A DNA stretch of 64,000 nt from Alkalimonas collagenimarina (GTDB lineage Bacteria > Pseudomonadota > Gammaproteobacteria > Enterobacterales > Alteromonadaceae). Location: contig NZ_JAUZVZ010000004.1 of the NCBI RefSeq assembly GCF_030717845.1, positions 62,001-126,000 on the forward strand. The letters are read 5' to 3'. Shown here one piece after another: positions 26,854 through 37,406 of the stretch. How positions within the stretch are numbered: the first letter of the stretch is position 1; each line of letters opens with the position of its first letter. Below the pieces are notes generated by a model. It did not search any database. It was given only the letters and a program-made list of their open reading frames with translations, and was not told the DNA's origin. A program made the translations under genes and the position numbers.

Positions 26854-27396
26854 TTACTTCTTAATTGGGGCCAGCATCATAGTCATTTGGCGACCCTCTA
26901 CCCGACTGGGGAAAGATTCGCACACGGCAAGATCTTCTAAATCGGCTTTAATCCGGTTCAGCATTTCTATACCAATTTCCTGATGCGCCATTTCACGACC
27001 ACGATAACGTAGTGTAACTTTGGCTTTGTCACCCTCTTCAATAAAGCGACGCAGGTTGCGTAGTTTGACCTGGTAATCGCCTTCATCAGTTCCAGGCCGG
27101 AATTTTACTTCCTTGATCTGGATCTGCTTTTGCTTCTTCTTCTGCTCTTTCAGAGCCTTACTTTTTTCAAACAGGAACTTACCATAGTCCATCAGTTTGC
27201 AAACCGGCGGTTCGGCGTTAGGGCTTACTTCGACTAAATCGACACCGGCCTCTTCTGCCATGGCGATTGCTTCTGCCGTTGGTACCACACCTATTGGTTC
27301 GCCTTCTTCTCCAACCAAACGTACTTCACGTACGTTGATTTCTTCGTTCAGACGGTTCGCACGACTTGCTACCTGATTCTTTTTTCCAACTTTAAT
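26854..27396 (-). CDS. infC: Translation initiation factor IF-3 (ATT start codon)
   Basis: The start is an ATT codon at 27396-27394, eight bases after GGAGGA, giving ATT AAA GTT GGA (MKVGKKNQ...) and exactly 180 residues, the length of E. coli IF3, whose gene also starts with ATT. A longer reading from TTG at 27411 would translate the Shine-Dalgarno sequence itself. IF3 binds the 30S subunit, monitors start codon and initiator tRNA, and discriminates against its own ATT start, which gives autoregulation. Segments [23 protein letters not shown] and [18 protein letters not shown] are diagnostic. Confidence 0.97.
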   Translation of the reverse strand: MKVGKKNQVASRANRLNEEINVREVRLVGEEGEPIGVVPTAEAIAMAEEAGVDLVEVSPNAEPPVCKLMDYGKFLFEKSKALKEQKKKQKQIQIKEVKFRPGTDEGDYQVKLRNLRRFIEEGDKAKVTLRYRGREMAHQEIGIEMLNRIKADLEDLAVCESFPSRVEGRQMTMMLAPIKK

Positions 27397-27422
27397 GGTT
27401 CGTTCCTCCAAGAAATGAATAA

Positions 27423-29336
27423 TTAAGACTTAGCAGCTACTTCGGCCAGCAGCTTTTCAATAAAGCCATCAACCGACATCTTGCCTAAATCTTCCCCTTT
27501 ACGGGTTCGTACCGCTACATCGCCAGCATCTTTCTCTTTATCACCGACAACAATCAAGTACGGGATCCGCTTTAAGGTATGCTCGCGGATTTTAAAGCCT
27601 ATTTTCTCATTTCTCAAGTCACTTATCACTCTAATGCCATGAGATTTGAAAGTTTTTACTAATTTTTTCACATATTCGGCCTGATGATCGGTAATATTCA
27701 TCACTACAACCTGTGTTGGTGCCAACCAAGCAGGGAATAAACCGGCATATTCTTCGATTAAAATACCGATGAATCGCTCTAGTGAACCCAGAATTGCCCG
27801 GTGGATCATCACTGGCGGCTTGCGCTCACCATCTTCATCAACAAATTGCGCCCCTAAACGGGCAGGCATAGAAAAATCGAGCTGTATAGTACCACACTGC
27901 CAGGCTCTTCCGATAGAATCGTACAAAGTAAATTCAATCTTCGGCCCGTAGAAGGCGCCCTCGCCCGGTTGATACTGAAATTCCAGATCATTGCGTTGCA
28001 GGGCTTCGGCTAATGCTTGCTCCGATTTATCCCAACTTTCGTCGCTACCAATGCGCTTTTCTGGCCGGGTCGATAGTTTAATATCGATGCTGTCGCTAAA
28101 GCCAAAATCATTGTAGACATCGTACACCATCTTAATGCAGCTGGTGACTTCATCCAGAATTTGCTCTTCGGTACAAAAAACGTGGGCATCATCTTGCGTG
28201 AACGAACGCACACGCATTAAGCCATGCAGAGCACCGGATGGCTCATTACGGTGCACTATACCAAACTCAGCCATACGGTATGGCAGGTCGCGGTAGCTTT
28301 TTAAACCCTGATTAAAGATCTGTACATGGCCAGGGCAATTCATTGGCTTCACGGCGTAAGTGCGTTTTTCCGATTCAGTGGCGAAAATATTGTCGTGGTA
28401 TTTATCCCAATGGCCAGATTTCTCCCACATCGATACATCCATGATCATAGGAGCACGTACTTCTTCGTAGTCGTACTCGACCAATTTTTCACGCATGTAG
28501 CTTTCAATGGCCTTGTATATTTTCCAGCCATCATCATGCCAAAACACCATGCCTGGTGCTTCTTCTTGCCAATGAAACAGGTTCAGAGCTTTACCGATTT
28601 TACGGTGATCACGTTTTTCGGCTTCTTCTAACTGCGTCAAATAAGCTGCCAGTTGTTTTTTATCAGCCCAGGCGGTGCCATAAACACGCTGCAACATCTT
28701 GTTGTTCGAATCGCCACGCCAATAGGCACCAGCTACTTTCATGATTTTAAAGTGCTGACAAAACTTCATGTTCGGTACGTGTGGGCCGCGGCACATGTCG
28801 ACGTATTCTTCGTGATGATACAAGCCGGGCTGATCGTCTTTGCTGACGTTATCCTGCAAAATCTCCAGCTTGTAATTTTCGCCACGGGCTTTAAAAGTCT
28901 CGACAGCTTCGTGCCAGCTGACTTTTTTCTTGATGACATCGTATTCGGTTTTAGCCAGCGCCTTCATCCGCTCTTCGAGCTTAATCAGATCATCCTGACT
29001 CAGCGAGTGCGGCATATCGATATCGTAATAGAAGCCTTTATCAATCACAGGCCCGATAGCCATTTTCACATCTGGCCATAATTGCTTGATCGCATGCCCC
29101 AATAAATGAGCACAAGAGTGACGAATGATCTCGATACCTTCATCGTTCTTGGCGGTGATAATTTGTAACTCAGCATCGGTTTCGATAATGTCGCTGGCAT
29201 CCACCAGTTGGCCATTGACTTTACCGGCAATGGTGGCTTTCGCCAGACCAGGACCAATATCGTTGGCAACATCCATAACGGTAACACTATGATCGAAGAC
29301 GCGCTGACTGCCGTCAGGCAAAGTAATAACAGGCAT
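27423..29336 (-). CDS. thrS: Threonyl-tRNA synthetase
   Basis: The start at 29336 ([17 protein letters not shown]) is preceded by AAAGGA with proper spacing and gives 637 residues; the open frame extends 11 codons further. Domains are TGS (1-60), the editing domain ([17 protein letters not shown], with the HxxxH zinc-like motif), the class II catalytic core (motif 2 [26 protein letters not shown] with the zinc-ligand Cys, motif 3 region) and the anticodon-binding domain. It charges tRNA-Thr in the cytosol. It is the first gene of the operon; in E. coli its leader is self-regulated, and here the leader lies in the 256 bases before 29593. Confidence 0.98.
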   Translation of the reverse strand: MPVITLPDGSQRVFDHSVTVMDVANDIGPGLAKATIAGKVNGQLVDASDIIETDAELQIITAKNDEGIEIIRHSCAHLLGHAIKQLWPDVKMAIGPVIDKGFYYDIDMPHSLSQDDLIKLEERMKALAKTEYDVIKKKVSWHEAVETFKARGENYKLEILQDNVSKDDQPGLYHHEEYVDMCRGPHVPNMKFCQHFKIMKVAGAYWRGDSNNKMLQRVYGTAWADKKQLAAYLTQLEEAEKRDHRKIGKALNLFHWQEEAPGMVFWHDDGWKIYKAIESYMREKLVEYDYEEVRAPMIMDVSMWEKSGHWDKYHDNIFATESEKRTYAVKPMNCPGHVQIFNQGLKSYRDLPYRMAEFGIVHRNEPSGALHGLMRVRSFTQDDAHVFCTEEQILDEVTSCIKMVYDVYNDFGFSDSIDIKLSTRPEKRIGSDESWDKSEQALAEALQRNDLEFQYQPGEGAFYGPKIEFTLYDSIGRAWQCGTIQLDFSMPARLGAQFVDEDGERKPPVMIHRAILGSLERFIGILIEEYAGLFPAWLAPTQVVVMNITDHQAEYVKKLVKTFKSHGIRVISDLRNEKIGFKIREHTLKRIPYLIVVGDKEKDAGDVAVRTRKGEDLGKMSVDGFIEKLLAEVAAKS

Positions 29337-29592
29337 GACTTGTCCTTTTCCAGTGGTGGCCCATACCAAGGGTCACATATGAATACAATAATGAAGCTGG
29401 GCCGGTATGCCTTGCAGACCAGTTGATGACCCCTACTAAGAGCCATTTGGTACACAACGCGGAATACCCGCTAAATTCAGCTTTGCTATCATACCATTGC
29501 CCCAGAATGGGTGAAAGCTTTTCAGTACAGCAGGCATTTTTTGATATTTCAGCCATACTCAATTTAATCACCAGATCCTGAGGAAAAAACTC

Positions 29593-30453
29593 ATGTGGCA
29601 AGCCATTGCAGAGCATATCAGTGGTGAACTGGATATCGACTTTAGCATTGAACAAAAACAGCAACTTAGTGGTGGTGATATCAATCTGGCCTACCATATT
29701 TCCGATCAAAAAAAGCACTTTTTTGTTAAGTTGAACGAAAAAGAGCAGTTGGAGCAGTTCATCTCTGAGGCCATGAGCCTGCAAAGCATCCGGCAACGAC
29801 ACGTTATCCGGGTGCCTGAGGTGATCAGTTATGGCCAAACACTGGATAAGTCTTTTCTGGTGCTTGAGTATCTATCGTTAACCGATGAAAGCGATAGCGG
29901 CTGGAACGACTTAGGCGAGCGCATGGCCAGGCTGCATCAGGACAGTGGACAAGCTATGTATGGCTTCGATTGGGATACCTGTCTTGGCAAAACCAGTCAG
30001 CCGAATAAATGGCAAAGCAACTGGAGCAGTTTTTTTTCTGAACAACGGTTCGGCTGGTTGCTGCAACTGCTGTTAGAGCAAGGCTTTGGCTTTGGTAAAA
30101 TTGATCATCTGGTGGAACAGTGCAGACAACGACTCAATCATTATCAGCCTGAACCAAGCTTGCTGCATGGCGACTGTTGGCGAGGAAACATTGGCTTCAC
30201 CGAGGAAAGCGCGGTGATCTTTGACCCTGCCAGTTATTATGGTGATCGAGAAGTCGATATTGCCTTTAGCAGCCTGTTTGGCCGATTCCCTGCCCGCTTT
30301 TACCGCAGTTATCAGCAACATTATCCACTCGATAACAACTACGAAGAACGCAGAAACCTATACAACCTGTATCATGTACTCAATCATGCCTACATGTTTC
30401 GTGGTAGCTATTTGCTGCAATCACAGGATATGATTAAACAGTTATTTTACTAA
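29593..30453 (+). CDS. Fructosamine/ketosamine kinase family protein
   Basis: The 286-residue protein has the aminoglycoside-phosphotransferase-like kinase fold of the fructosamine kinase family (YniA in E. coli). Visible are SGGDINLAYHISD in the nucleotide-binding lobe, a lysine in HFFVKLNEKEQ, the Brenner-type loop HGDCWRGNIGF (usual HGDLWxGN) and the metal-binding FDPASYYGDREVDIAF. These enzymes phosphorylate glycated amines or protein lysines so that the sugar is released. A GAGGAAA ribosome site precedes the ATG. It is divergent from thrS and starts the row fructosamine kinase-SDR-CPXCG. Confidence 0.92.
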   Translation: MWQAIAEHISGELDIDFSIEQKQQLSGGDINLAYHISDQKKHFFVKLNEKEQLEQFISEAMSLQSIRQRHVIRVPEVISYGQTLDKSFLVLEYLSLTDESDSGWNDLGERMARLHQDSGQAMYGFDWDTCLGKTSQPNKWQSNWSSFFSEQRFGWLLQLLLEQGFGFGKIDHLVEQCRQRLNHYQPEPSLLHGDCWRGNIGFTEESAVIFDPASYYGDREVDIAFSSLFGRFPARFYRSYQQHYPLDNNYEERRNLYNLYHVLNHAYMFRGSYLLQSQDMIKQLFY

Positions 30454-30464
30454 CTGGACCAAAC

Positions 30465-31232
30465 ATGACTTCTGCTTCATCCCCTGCTTCCCCCGCTCCT
30501 GTTGCTCTGGTAACAGGCAGTGCCAAACGTCTTGGTTGTGCAGTCCTGAAACGACTGCACCAGCATGGTTATCGGGTTATTATTCACTGCAATCGCTCCA
30601 AAGAAGATGCCGAGCAACTGGCCAACGCATTAAACCAGCAGCGCGCAAAAAGCGCAGCTGTCATTTCAGGCGACTTAACCGACAACAACACCTTAGAGCG
30701 CTTAGCCGCAGAGGCTTTGCAGTGCTTTAAGCGATTGGACGTGTTAATCAACAATGCATCCAGCTTTTACCCAACCGCCATCGGCACAGCAACTTTTGAT
30801 GACTGGGAACAATTAATGGGCTCCAATGCCAAAGCTCCCTTTTTTCTTAGCCAGGCACTTGCACCGGCTCTGGCAGAACAGAATGGTTGCATTATCAATA
30901 TGGTAGATATCCATGCCGAGCGACCGCTACAAGAACATGCTATTTATTGCATGGCAAAATCTGCTCTATTGATGCTAACAAAGTCGCTGGCACGTGAATT
31001 AGCACCTACAATAAGAGTGAATGGGATAGCCCCGGGTGCCATCCTCTGGCCCAGCAATGAGATTGCCGAAGCCGATAAAGCGATGATCCTGAGACAAATC
31101 CCACTGGAGCGTTTGGGTACCCCAGACGATATCGCGGATACCGCTGTTTTTTTGATTCAGTCCAATTATGTCAATGGTCAAATTATTGCAGTGGATGGCG
31201 GTCGAAGTTTGGGGGCAAGTAAAAAAGCATAG
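30465..31232 (+). CDS. Pteridine reductase-like short-chain dehydrogenase
   Basis: The 255-residue Rossmann-fold protein has the variant cofactor motif TGSAKRLG (TGxxxRxG), which is characteristic of pteridine reductases such as PTR1 and FolM rather than the usual TGxxxGxG. Also present are LDVLINNASSFYPT and the catalytic YCMAK pair, and the ending NGQIIAVDGGRSL. It probably reduces dihydropterins or dihydrofolate with NADPH. It follows the kinase gene by 11 bases. Confidence 0.85.
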   Translation: MTSASSPASPAPVALVTGSAKRLGCAVLKRLHQHGYRVIIHCNRSKEDAEQLANALNQQRAKSAAVISGDLTDNNTLERLAAEALQCFKRLDVLINNASSFYPTAIGTATFDDWEQLMGSNAKAPFFLSQALAPALAEQNGCIINMVDIHAERPLQEHAIYCMAKSALLMLTKSLARELAPTIRVNGIAPGAILWPSNEIAEADKAMILRQIPLERLGTPDDIADTAVFLIQSNYVNGQIIAVDGGRSLGASKKA

Positions 31233-31276
31233 CTACAAAGCATAACTATGCCTGAGAGATCAGGCCAGGAGGCAGC

Positions 31277-31477
31277 ATGGATCTTGTGCGCCGCACCATT
31301 GAGTGCCCATTTTGCGGGCACCACTTGCATATCAGCATCGAAATCACCGACGAAGATCAAGATTACATCGAAGATTGCAGCAATTGCTGCAATCCAATCC
31401 ATTTACGAATACACAAAGACGATTTGCATCACAGCGTGCAAATCTTTGTCGATGCCGACGATGAGCAGTATTACTGA
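31277..31477 (+). CDS. CPXCG-motif cysteine-rich protein
   Basis: The 66-residue protein has two CxxC-type pairs, ECPFCGHHL near residue 9 and DCSNCCNPI near residue 36, and an acidic C terminus (VDADDEQYY). This matches the small CPXCG zinc-binding family of proteobacteria, whose function is unknown. A GGAGG ribosome site lies six bases before the ATG. It ends the three-gene row and faces ribE. Confidence 0.9.
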   Translation: MDLVRRTIECPFCGHHLHISIEITDEDQDYIEDCSNCCNPIHLRIHKDDLHHSVQIFVDADDEQYY

Positions 31478-31499
31478 TAAGCTGTATTACTAGCAGCAA

Positions 31500-32117
31500 C
31501 TAACCTTGCCGCTGAGCTAATACACGCTCTACCGTTTGTACAATGGTCACGGTTTGCTGATCCAGTTCAATATTGAGCTGATCACCAACCGAGCGTTGAC
31601 CCAGGGTGGTCACCTCAAGCGTCTCTGGGATCAGGTGCAAATCAAAACCATCATCATGCACGGCACCAACAGTTAAACTGGCGCCATCAACGGCGATAAA
31701 ACCTTTCGCCAGAATATAAGGCAAGTGTATCGCAGGCAACTGCAACCGCATCCGGCAGTTGTTGTTGTTTTTTTCCAGCTCCAGCAAGGTTGCCGTGGTT
31801 TGAATATGACCAGAGACCAAGTGGCCACCAATCTCTTTCCCAAAACGAAGCGAGCGTTCAAAGTTCACCTGCTCACCTGATGAGACCAGACCGAGATTGC
31901 TGCGCTTTAAAGTTTCATCAATCACATCAAATTCGACCGTCCCCGCCGCTTGATCAAAGTCAGTCGCGGTTAAGCAAACCCCGTTAATGGCAATACTGGC
32001 ACCGCGCTCCAATAACTCCAGATGCTCAGGCTGAACCTGCACCACTAAATGAATAAAATCGCCGTGTCTTTGTTTTGCCGCGATCACGGCCTTGGTTTGA
32101 ACAATTCCAGTAAACAT
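31500..32117 (-). CDS. ribE: Riboflavin synthase, alpha subunit
   Basis: The 205-residue enzyme begins MFTGIVQTKAVI and has the internal duplication of the family: GASIAINGVCLT near 40 and KGFIAVDGASLTVG near 140, each a lumazine-binding domain. It dismutates two molecules of 6,7-dimethyl-8-ribityllumazine to riboflavin in the cytosol. There is no other rib gene nearby, and the 60 bases upstream leave no room for an FMN riboswitch. Divergent MATE pump gene follows. Confidence 0.96.
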   Translation of the reverse strand: MFTGIVQTKAVIAAKQRHGDFIHLVVQVQPEHLELLERGASIAINGVCLTATDFDQAAGTVEFDVIDETLKRSNLGLVSSGEQVNFERSLRFGKEIGGHLVSGHIQTTATLLELEKNNNNCRMRLQLPAIHLPYILAKGFIAVDGASLTVGAVHDDGFDLHLIPETLEVTTLGQRSVGDQLNIELDQQTVTIVQTVERVLAQRQG

Positions 32118-32176
32118 AAAACCTCTGTTGTGCTACAGTATGCGCCCGTTATCGCTGGGGCAACGCCTTGATCACT

Positions 32177-33580
32177 ATGCTACCTTTTTCCCGCTTTGAA
32201 GCCAGAACAATTTTTAAATTATCAGGCCCAATTGTATTGGCTCAGCTGACACAAACGTTAATGTACTTTGTCGATACTGTGATGGCTGGCCGGGTCAGCG
32301 CCACCGATATGGCCGCTATCGCTGTAGCCTCTGGCTTATGGTTGCCAATCATGCTGACGTTGCAGGGGCTATTGCTTGCGCTTACCCCTATTATTGCCCA
32401 ATACTTTGGCAGCAAACAAACCAATCCGGTTACGCATTACGCACTGCAAGGCCTGTATCTTGGCTTGGCACTCGCCGCCAGTTTATTCATCATGATGCAA
32501 TTTGCCGATGTGTTGCTACTACAGCTGAATATGGAAGAAGAGCTGCGCGAAAAAACCAGTTTGTACCTTACCTTCGTCAGCTATGGCTTATTTCCTGCCG
32601 CCGGCTACATGGTTATGCGTAACCTATTTGAAGGCATAGGCAATACCAAAGCCAGCATGTGGATCAGCTTTGTTGGTATTTTAGTCAACGTGCCGGCCAA
32701 TTATATTTTTATTTACGGCAAATTAGGCATGCCTGCGTACGGTGGTGCGGGCTGCGGTATTGCCACCAGCTTAGTCTTACTTGCGATGTTTATCGCCATG
32801 TTGGTATACGGCTGGTTTAGCCGCAGCACAGCCCCCTATCGACACCTACCCAAACGTTTGCTGCCTGAGCTAAAAGCCATTTGGCAAATTATTCGTATTG
32901 GCACCCCTATCGCACTATCGATCTTTTTTGAAGTAACTTTGTTTGCCTGCATCCCGTTGATGATCGTGCATCTTGGCCCCGTGGTGGTAGCCGGCCATCA
33001 GGTGGCGCACAACTACAGCGCCATTGTTTTCATGATCCCACTATCGCTTGGCATGGCTGCGACCATCCGGGTGGGTCATCTGATCGGTGAACGTAATCTA
33101 CAGGAACTACGAACCGCCATTAGTACCATACTTATTGTTGCCTTCTTGCTGGCCGCCTGTATTGCTGCTTTTACCTACCTGATGCGCTATCAGGTACCGC
33201 AGATTTACAGCAAAGACAGCGAAGTACTGGCTCTGGCCGCGGGCATTATGGCGCTGGCGGCTATTTATCAGCTATCCGATGCCATTCAGGTGGTGTCGGC
33301 CTGTGCGCTTCGTGGCATGAAAATCACTCAGCCAGTGTTATATATTACGCTGGTGGCGTACTGGCCGATCGGTTTTGGTTTGGGCTGCGTATTAGGATTA
33401 ACCGATTGGTTGGTACCAGCCATGGGCGTGAAAGGATTTTGGATTGGCATCATCGTCGGTTTGACGGTAGCAGCCATCTTGCTATTCTGGCTACTGCAGT
33501 ATTCACTACGGAGGTTTGAGCGTGACGGGTTACCGCTTGATAGTGCTGATCAGCATCAGTCTGGGTCTGCTGGCATGTAG
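32177..33580 (+). CDS. norM: MATE-family multidrug efflux transporter (NorM-like)
   Basis: I start at ATG 32177 (MLPFSRFEARTIFKLSGP); a TTG lies three codons upstream. The 467-residue protein has twelve hydrophobic segments in two homologous halves with MATE hallmarks: GPIVLAQLTQTLMYFVDTVMAG, GLLLALTPIIAQYFG, VPANYIFIYGKLGMP and HQVAHNYSAIVFMIPLSLGMA. It exports cationic drugs with Na+ or H+. Its last 59 bases overlap the next gene, so the two are probably co-expressed. Confidence 0.92.
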   Translation: MLPFSRFEARTIFKLSGPIVLAQLTQTLMYFVDTVMAGRVSATDMAAIAVASGLWLPIMLTLQGLLLALTPIIAQYFGSKQTNPVTHYALQGLYLGLALAASLFIMMQFADVLLLQLNMEEELREKTSLYLTFVSYGLFPAAGYMVMRNLFEGIGNTKASMWISFVGILVNVPANYIFIYGKLGMPAYGGAGCGIATSLVLLAMFIAMLVYGWFSRSTAPYRHLPKRLLPELKAIWQIIRIGTPIALSIFFEVTLFACIPLMIVHLGPVVVAGHQVAHNYSAIVFMIPLSLGMAATIRVGHLIGERNLQELRTAISTILIVAFLLAACIAAFTYLMRYQVPQIYSKDSEVLALAAGIMALAAIYQLSDAIQVVSACALRGMKITQPVLYITLVAYWPIGFGLGCVLGLTDWLVPAMGVKGFWIGIIVGLTVAAILLFWLLQYSLRRFERDGLPLDSADQHQSGSAGM

Positions 33581-34535
33581 CCCAGCCAATGAACGTCAAC
33601 TCAAAGACTATAGCGACCGTCTGCAACGTGTTGCTGATATCGAAGTTGCACGCCCGCAACCTCTCCCGGTCGCAGCCTTACCCTCCGCCAGAAACTTACT
33701 GCACCCCATGCCCGACATTCGGCTCGATATGCTGGATGCCTGGGCGACTCGCCATTGTGGCCTCGATGCGCTCATCGCAGAGCGAAACTCCAGCTTAGGT
33801 CGAGTACAAAGCCAAAGCTTACGGCTGCATTATGAGCTGCGCCTGCTCAATCAATTGGATCAGTGCGTTGATCATGCAGAGATCAGCTCAGAGTTACAAC
33901 AACAACTAAGTCGTATTCAACAGCAAAAAACAGCCAGTATTGAAGCGGCTTGGTACAATATGCTGCATGGGGAGCAAACACTGCGTGAGCAGTTGCATGG
34001 CAAAAGCCAGTTATTGCCCCTTGCTGCCACCGAGTCACTCTATGAAACGCAGGCAGCTCTGCAGCAATTAAACCAGTTGCGAACCGCTATTTTTAACCAA
34101 CAATGGCAAGAAGCTAGTGCGATTGATAGTGAGGCAGCCCTTGCTGTGTTGCATCGTTACGATACTCTGGCGGTTTTGCAATACAGCCTGCGTTATTCGG
34201 CCGGTTGGATGAATGGCATCAACACGCCTTTACTGGCGATAGCGCCAGCACAGTTTTGCCCTGCACAACGCACATCTGAGCAACTGAGTATCTTAAGTAC
34301 GGTATTTATGAAGTTTTTTGCCGAAACCCTGCAGCCGTATTTCACCCTGCACCAGCGCTATCACCAGGCGCTATGGCCTGAGTTAGCGCAACTGTATCAA
34401 GACAGCCCGATGCTGCCCGTATTGGAGCAACGCTACCAACAGAGCCAACAACAATTGCAGAGTGCTATCCTTGAACATATTGGCTGGTGGCAGCAATTGA
34501 ACCAAGACTGCCCGGTAGGCTTAACGGAGCGATAA
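33522..34535 (+). CDS. DUF3080-family lipoprotein
   Basis: A GTG start at 33522 with GGAGG seven bases upstream gives 337 residues beginning MTGYRLIVLISISLGLLACSP, a lipoprotein signal peptide with lipobox LLAC; a TTG start two codons upstream is possible. The rest is helical and rich in Gln and Leu, with RNLLHPMPDIRLDMLDAW and HCGLDALIAERNSSLGRV, which I associate with the DUF3080 family of gammaproteobacterial lipoproteins. Function unknown. It overlaps the MATE gene by 59 bases and faces the S9 peptidase gene. A stem (AACGG-GCGAT/ATCGC-CCGTT) spans its stop codon. Confidence 0.72.
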   Translation: MTGYRLIVLISISLGLLACSPANERQLKDYSDRLQRVADIEVARPQPLPVAALPSARNLLHPMPDIRLDMLDAWATRHCGLDALIAERNSSLGRVQSQSLRLHYELRLLNQLDQCVDHAEISSELQQQLSRIQQQKTASIEAAWYNMLHGEQTLREQLHGKSQLLPLAATESLYETQAALQQLNQLRTAIFNQQWQEASAIDSEAALAVLHRYDTLAVLQYSLRYSAGWMNGINTPLLAIAPAQFCPAQRTSEQLSILSTVFMKFFAETLQPYFTLHQRYHQALWPELAQLYQDSPMLPVLEQRYQQSQQQLQSAILEHIGWWQQLNQDCPVGLTER

Positions 34536-34562
34536 CCATCGCCCCGTTCAAGTGAGCAGACA

Positions 34563-37406
34563 CTAATCGTACTTTTGATAAGGCATGCCTTCGACCCACC
34601 AATCTGGTGCTGGTTCACCTTTAAGGTAGTGATTGAAAAACTCCAGCATCTTGATGGTGTAATCCAGTTTATTGGCATAGCGCTGTAGATGATGCGGTTC
34701 ATCTTCATAATGCAGCATCACGACATCTTTGCCTAAACGGCGCAGTGCCAGATAATACTCAATGCCCTGCTCCCAGGGTACAGCGCCATCGGCATCACCA
34801 AACTGGATCAACATTGGTGTGTTGATGCGTTCAGCAAAAAATACCGGTGAATTCTTCAGGTACGGCTTCAAATCTTCATACATCGATACGCCCAAGCGAC
34901 TCTGGCCGGTTTCGTACTGAAACAAACGGGCTAAGCCCGTTTGCCAACGAATGCCGCTGTAGGCACTGGTCATATTAGACACTGGCGCACCTGCTACTGC
35001 AGCCGCAAAACGATCAGTTTCGGTCACAACAAATGCTGTTTGGTAGCCTGACCAGCTGTGGCCATGCAAGCCAATCGCACCTGGATCGGCAATACCCAGC
35101 TCAATTAAACGATCAATGCCCGGTAGCAACGACTCAGTCGCGCTTGGCCCGGGCGCACCTTCGCGAAAGCGCACATCGGGCAGAAACACCACATAGTCCT
35201 GCCCCAGATAAAACGGGAAATTGGGCCGGTGATTGACTTTCATCTGATTAAAATGATGCAAACGCTGCGAGAACTGCTCGTAGTAATACACCAATACCGG
35301 ATACGGCTTGCTGGCATCATAGCCATCTGGCGTGATCACCACGCCCTGTAAACGCTCGCCGTCCCCGGTATACCAATCAATCAGATGGCTATCGCCCCAG
35401 ATAAAGTCAGCTTGTTGTGGATTGACATCGGTCAGTTGCCGGCGCTCGGTAAAGTCGGCATTGGCCCACCAGATATCAGGAAACTGCCGGAAGCTTTGCT
35501 CGGTATACAAATAACCACCCAGCTCAGGCAAGGCTTCAACCATATCAAACCGTTTGGTATCAGCAACCAATGGCTGTACACCCGGCTCCTTCAAACTCAG
35601 CTGATAAAAACCGTAGCTTTTATCCTCTTCATTAAAAGCACTTAGCAATAACCCGGTACCGGGTTCAATCGCAAGCGCTTTTGGATCCGTGCGCTCCAGC
35701 CGATAACGTTGCTGCTCATCCCGTCCAGCTTGCGTCAGGTTGCGGCTGCTGCCATCCAGTTGCAGTTGCCAGATATCAAACCGATCGTACACCAAGACCG
35801 CTGACTCATCAGCCAACCAGTCCGCCACACCATAGCTCGCCGCAGGTTCTGGCCGGTCATGCGTTTCATCCAGCCACGACACATTAGCATCGGCACCTAT
35901 CACACGGTGCGAGCCGTTTTCACTATCAAACAGCTGCCATTGGCCACCTTGCTGATACACGGCATAACGGCCACTTGGTGATAAATGCGCTCGTTCAACG
36001 CTACGATTACGCGCAAACACCTGCTGACGTTCACCGGTTCGCAAGTTGACATGCCAGACATCGTGAAAACGACCATCCCACGTCATATCCTGCAAGTACG
36101 GCCGGCCATTGCTGATTAACACCGCCTCGCTATGCTCACTGAAATACAAGCGATCTTCAATATCATCACTCAACGCAACCAGCTGCTCATTCTCCAGCCA
36201 GAGTACTGCAGGGGCGGTTCGTTTTTGCGCTTGCTGATACTCGGCTTTTTGCTGTGGGTTAATACGTTCATCCTGCCCATGCCAAACCTGTAAACGCCTG
36301 TCTGCTAACAAACGCTCGGTTGCAAACAAGTCGGCTTCGGTTTCCGGTGCTGCCAGCGGCTCTTCTGTCTTGTGAGGCTCAGGCCGAAAACCAAGAAAAA
36401 CCCGAAGCCCATCATCGCTCCAGCGTGGTGTCTGCTGATGGCTCAGGATCCAACCATCCATGGCTAACTCTAACGGCTCCGCCTTGTTCAGCTCCGCTGG
36501 CCAGTGCCATAATTGCTGCGCTATGTTAGTAGTCGCGTTATTGCCATTTTCTTTGTCAGCACGCTTGCCATTCAAAAAGACCAGTTGCTTACCATCCGAG
36601 CTAAAGCGCAAGTGTTGAAACACCGACTCTGATGGAGGCGTCAGTTCAAACTGTCGCTCAAAAGCAGCATCCCATAGCTGCACCTGTTGCAAGCGTAAGC
36701 TATCGTCATCGGTATCGCTGACCTCCTCCACAAACGCCACTAAGCTGCCTTCGTCAGCCACCGAAAACTCGGTCACCTGCCCCAGCTCAAACTGCCTGCC
36801 GCTTGCCAGTTCAACCGCCTGCAACAACTGAGTGGTATCTTTGCTATCGGCTTTACGCTGCAACAACACCGCAAAACGGCCATCTCCGGTAAAGGCAAAA
36901 CGCTCGATGTTGCTATACAGTGTTTGCTCGCCGTTCTCTGTATTCAGCAGCACCGCGTCATGAGGCAGTGCATCACGTGCTTCTTTATCGCTAGCCTGCT
37001 CACGCTGCAGTAAAGAAGCCCGCTGACGAAACAGCGCAAAACTGCCATCTTTATTTAATTGTCCACGATCGGCATAGGCGACAGAAAATTGCTGCCCGGT
37101 CATTAAATGCACCACATAACCGCTGCTATCACCATAATCCGGTTCCGCGGTGTACACCATCACCCGCTGATTTTGGCTAATACTGCGCTCTTTGATTTCA
37201 CGAAACTGCATCACGTCACTCAGTGTCAGTGGCCGCAACGCATCGATGGCCGTGCTGCTGGATGGAATAACGACAGCCGTTGGGGCCGGAGTCTCAGCAG
37301 TTGGCAACTGACTGCAGGCAAAAGTGCCCATCGCGACTACCAGACAAAGCGCTAAACCACGGGATTGTCGAAGGTGTTTATTATTCTTTATTAGCCAGGT
37401 TTTCAT
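34563..37406 (-). CDS. S9-family serine peptidase lipoprotein (prolyl oligopeptidase-like)
   Basis: The 947-residue protein begins with a lipoprotein-type signal peptide (ALCLVVAMGTFAC). Residues 50-660 form a repeated beta-propeller-like region with many strands ending in polar turns (FTGDGRFAVLLQRK, FSSDGKQLVFLNGK, LSPSGRYAVYQQGG). The alpha/beta hydrolase domain follows: GLHGHSWSGYQTAF with the likely nucleophile Ser784, FGDADGAVPWEQG with the acid near 871-873, and DEPHHLQRY with the His near 905. It probably cleaves short peptides outside the cytoplasm. It is monocistronic and convergent with the DUF3080 gene. Confidence 0.88.
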   Translation of the reverse strand: MKTWLIKNNKHLRQSRGLALCLVVAMGTFACSQLPTAETPAPTAVVIPSSSTAIDALRPLTLSDVMQFREIKERSISQNQRVMVYTAEPDYGDSSGYVVHLMTGQQFSVAYADRGQLNKDGSFALFRQRASLLQREQASDKEARDALPHDAVLLNTENGEQTLYSNIERFAFTGDGRFAVLLQRKADSKDTTQLLQAVELASGRQFELGQVTEFSVADEGSLVAFVEEVSDTDDDSLRLQQVQLWDAAFERQFELTPPSESVFQHLRFSSDGKQLVFLNGKRADKENGNNATTNIAQQLWHWPAELNKAEPLELAMDGWILSHQQTPRWSDDGLRVFLGFRPEPHKTEEPLAAPETEADLFATERLLADRRLQVWHGQDERINPQQKAEYQQAQKRTAPAVLWLENEQLVALSDDIEDRLYFSEHSEAVLISNGRPYLQDMTWDGRFHDVWHVNLRTGERQQVFARNRSVERAHLSPSGRYAVYQQGGQWQLFDSENGSHRVIGADANVSWLDETHDRPEPAASYGVADWLADESAVLVYDRFDIWQLQLDGSSRNLTQAGRDEQQRYRLERTDPKALAIEPGTGLLLSAFNEEDKSYGFYQLSLKEPGVQPLVADTKRFDMVEALPELGGYLYTEQSFRQFPDIWWANADFTERRQLTDVNPQQADFIWGDSHLIDWYTGDGERLQGVVITPDGYDASKPYPVLVYYYEQFSQRLHHFNQMKVNHRPNFPFYLGQDYVVFLPDVRFREGAPGPSATESLLPGIDRLIELGIADPGAIGLHGHSWSGYQTAFVVTETDRFAAAVAGAPVSNMTSAYSGIRWQTGLARLFQYETGQSRLGVSMYEDLKPYLKNSPVFFAERINTPMLIQFGDADGAVPWEQGIEYYLALRRLGKDVVMLHYEDEPHHLQRYANKLDYTIKMLEFFNHYLKGEPAPDWWVEGMPYQKYD

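Noticed and set aside
34522..34549. A hairpin spanning the DUF3080 stop codon as a terminator
   Set aside because: The stem is imperfect and no U run follows, so I do not list it as a terminator.
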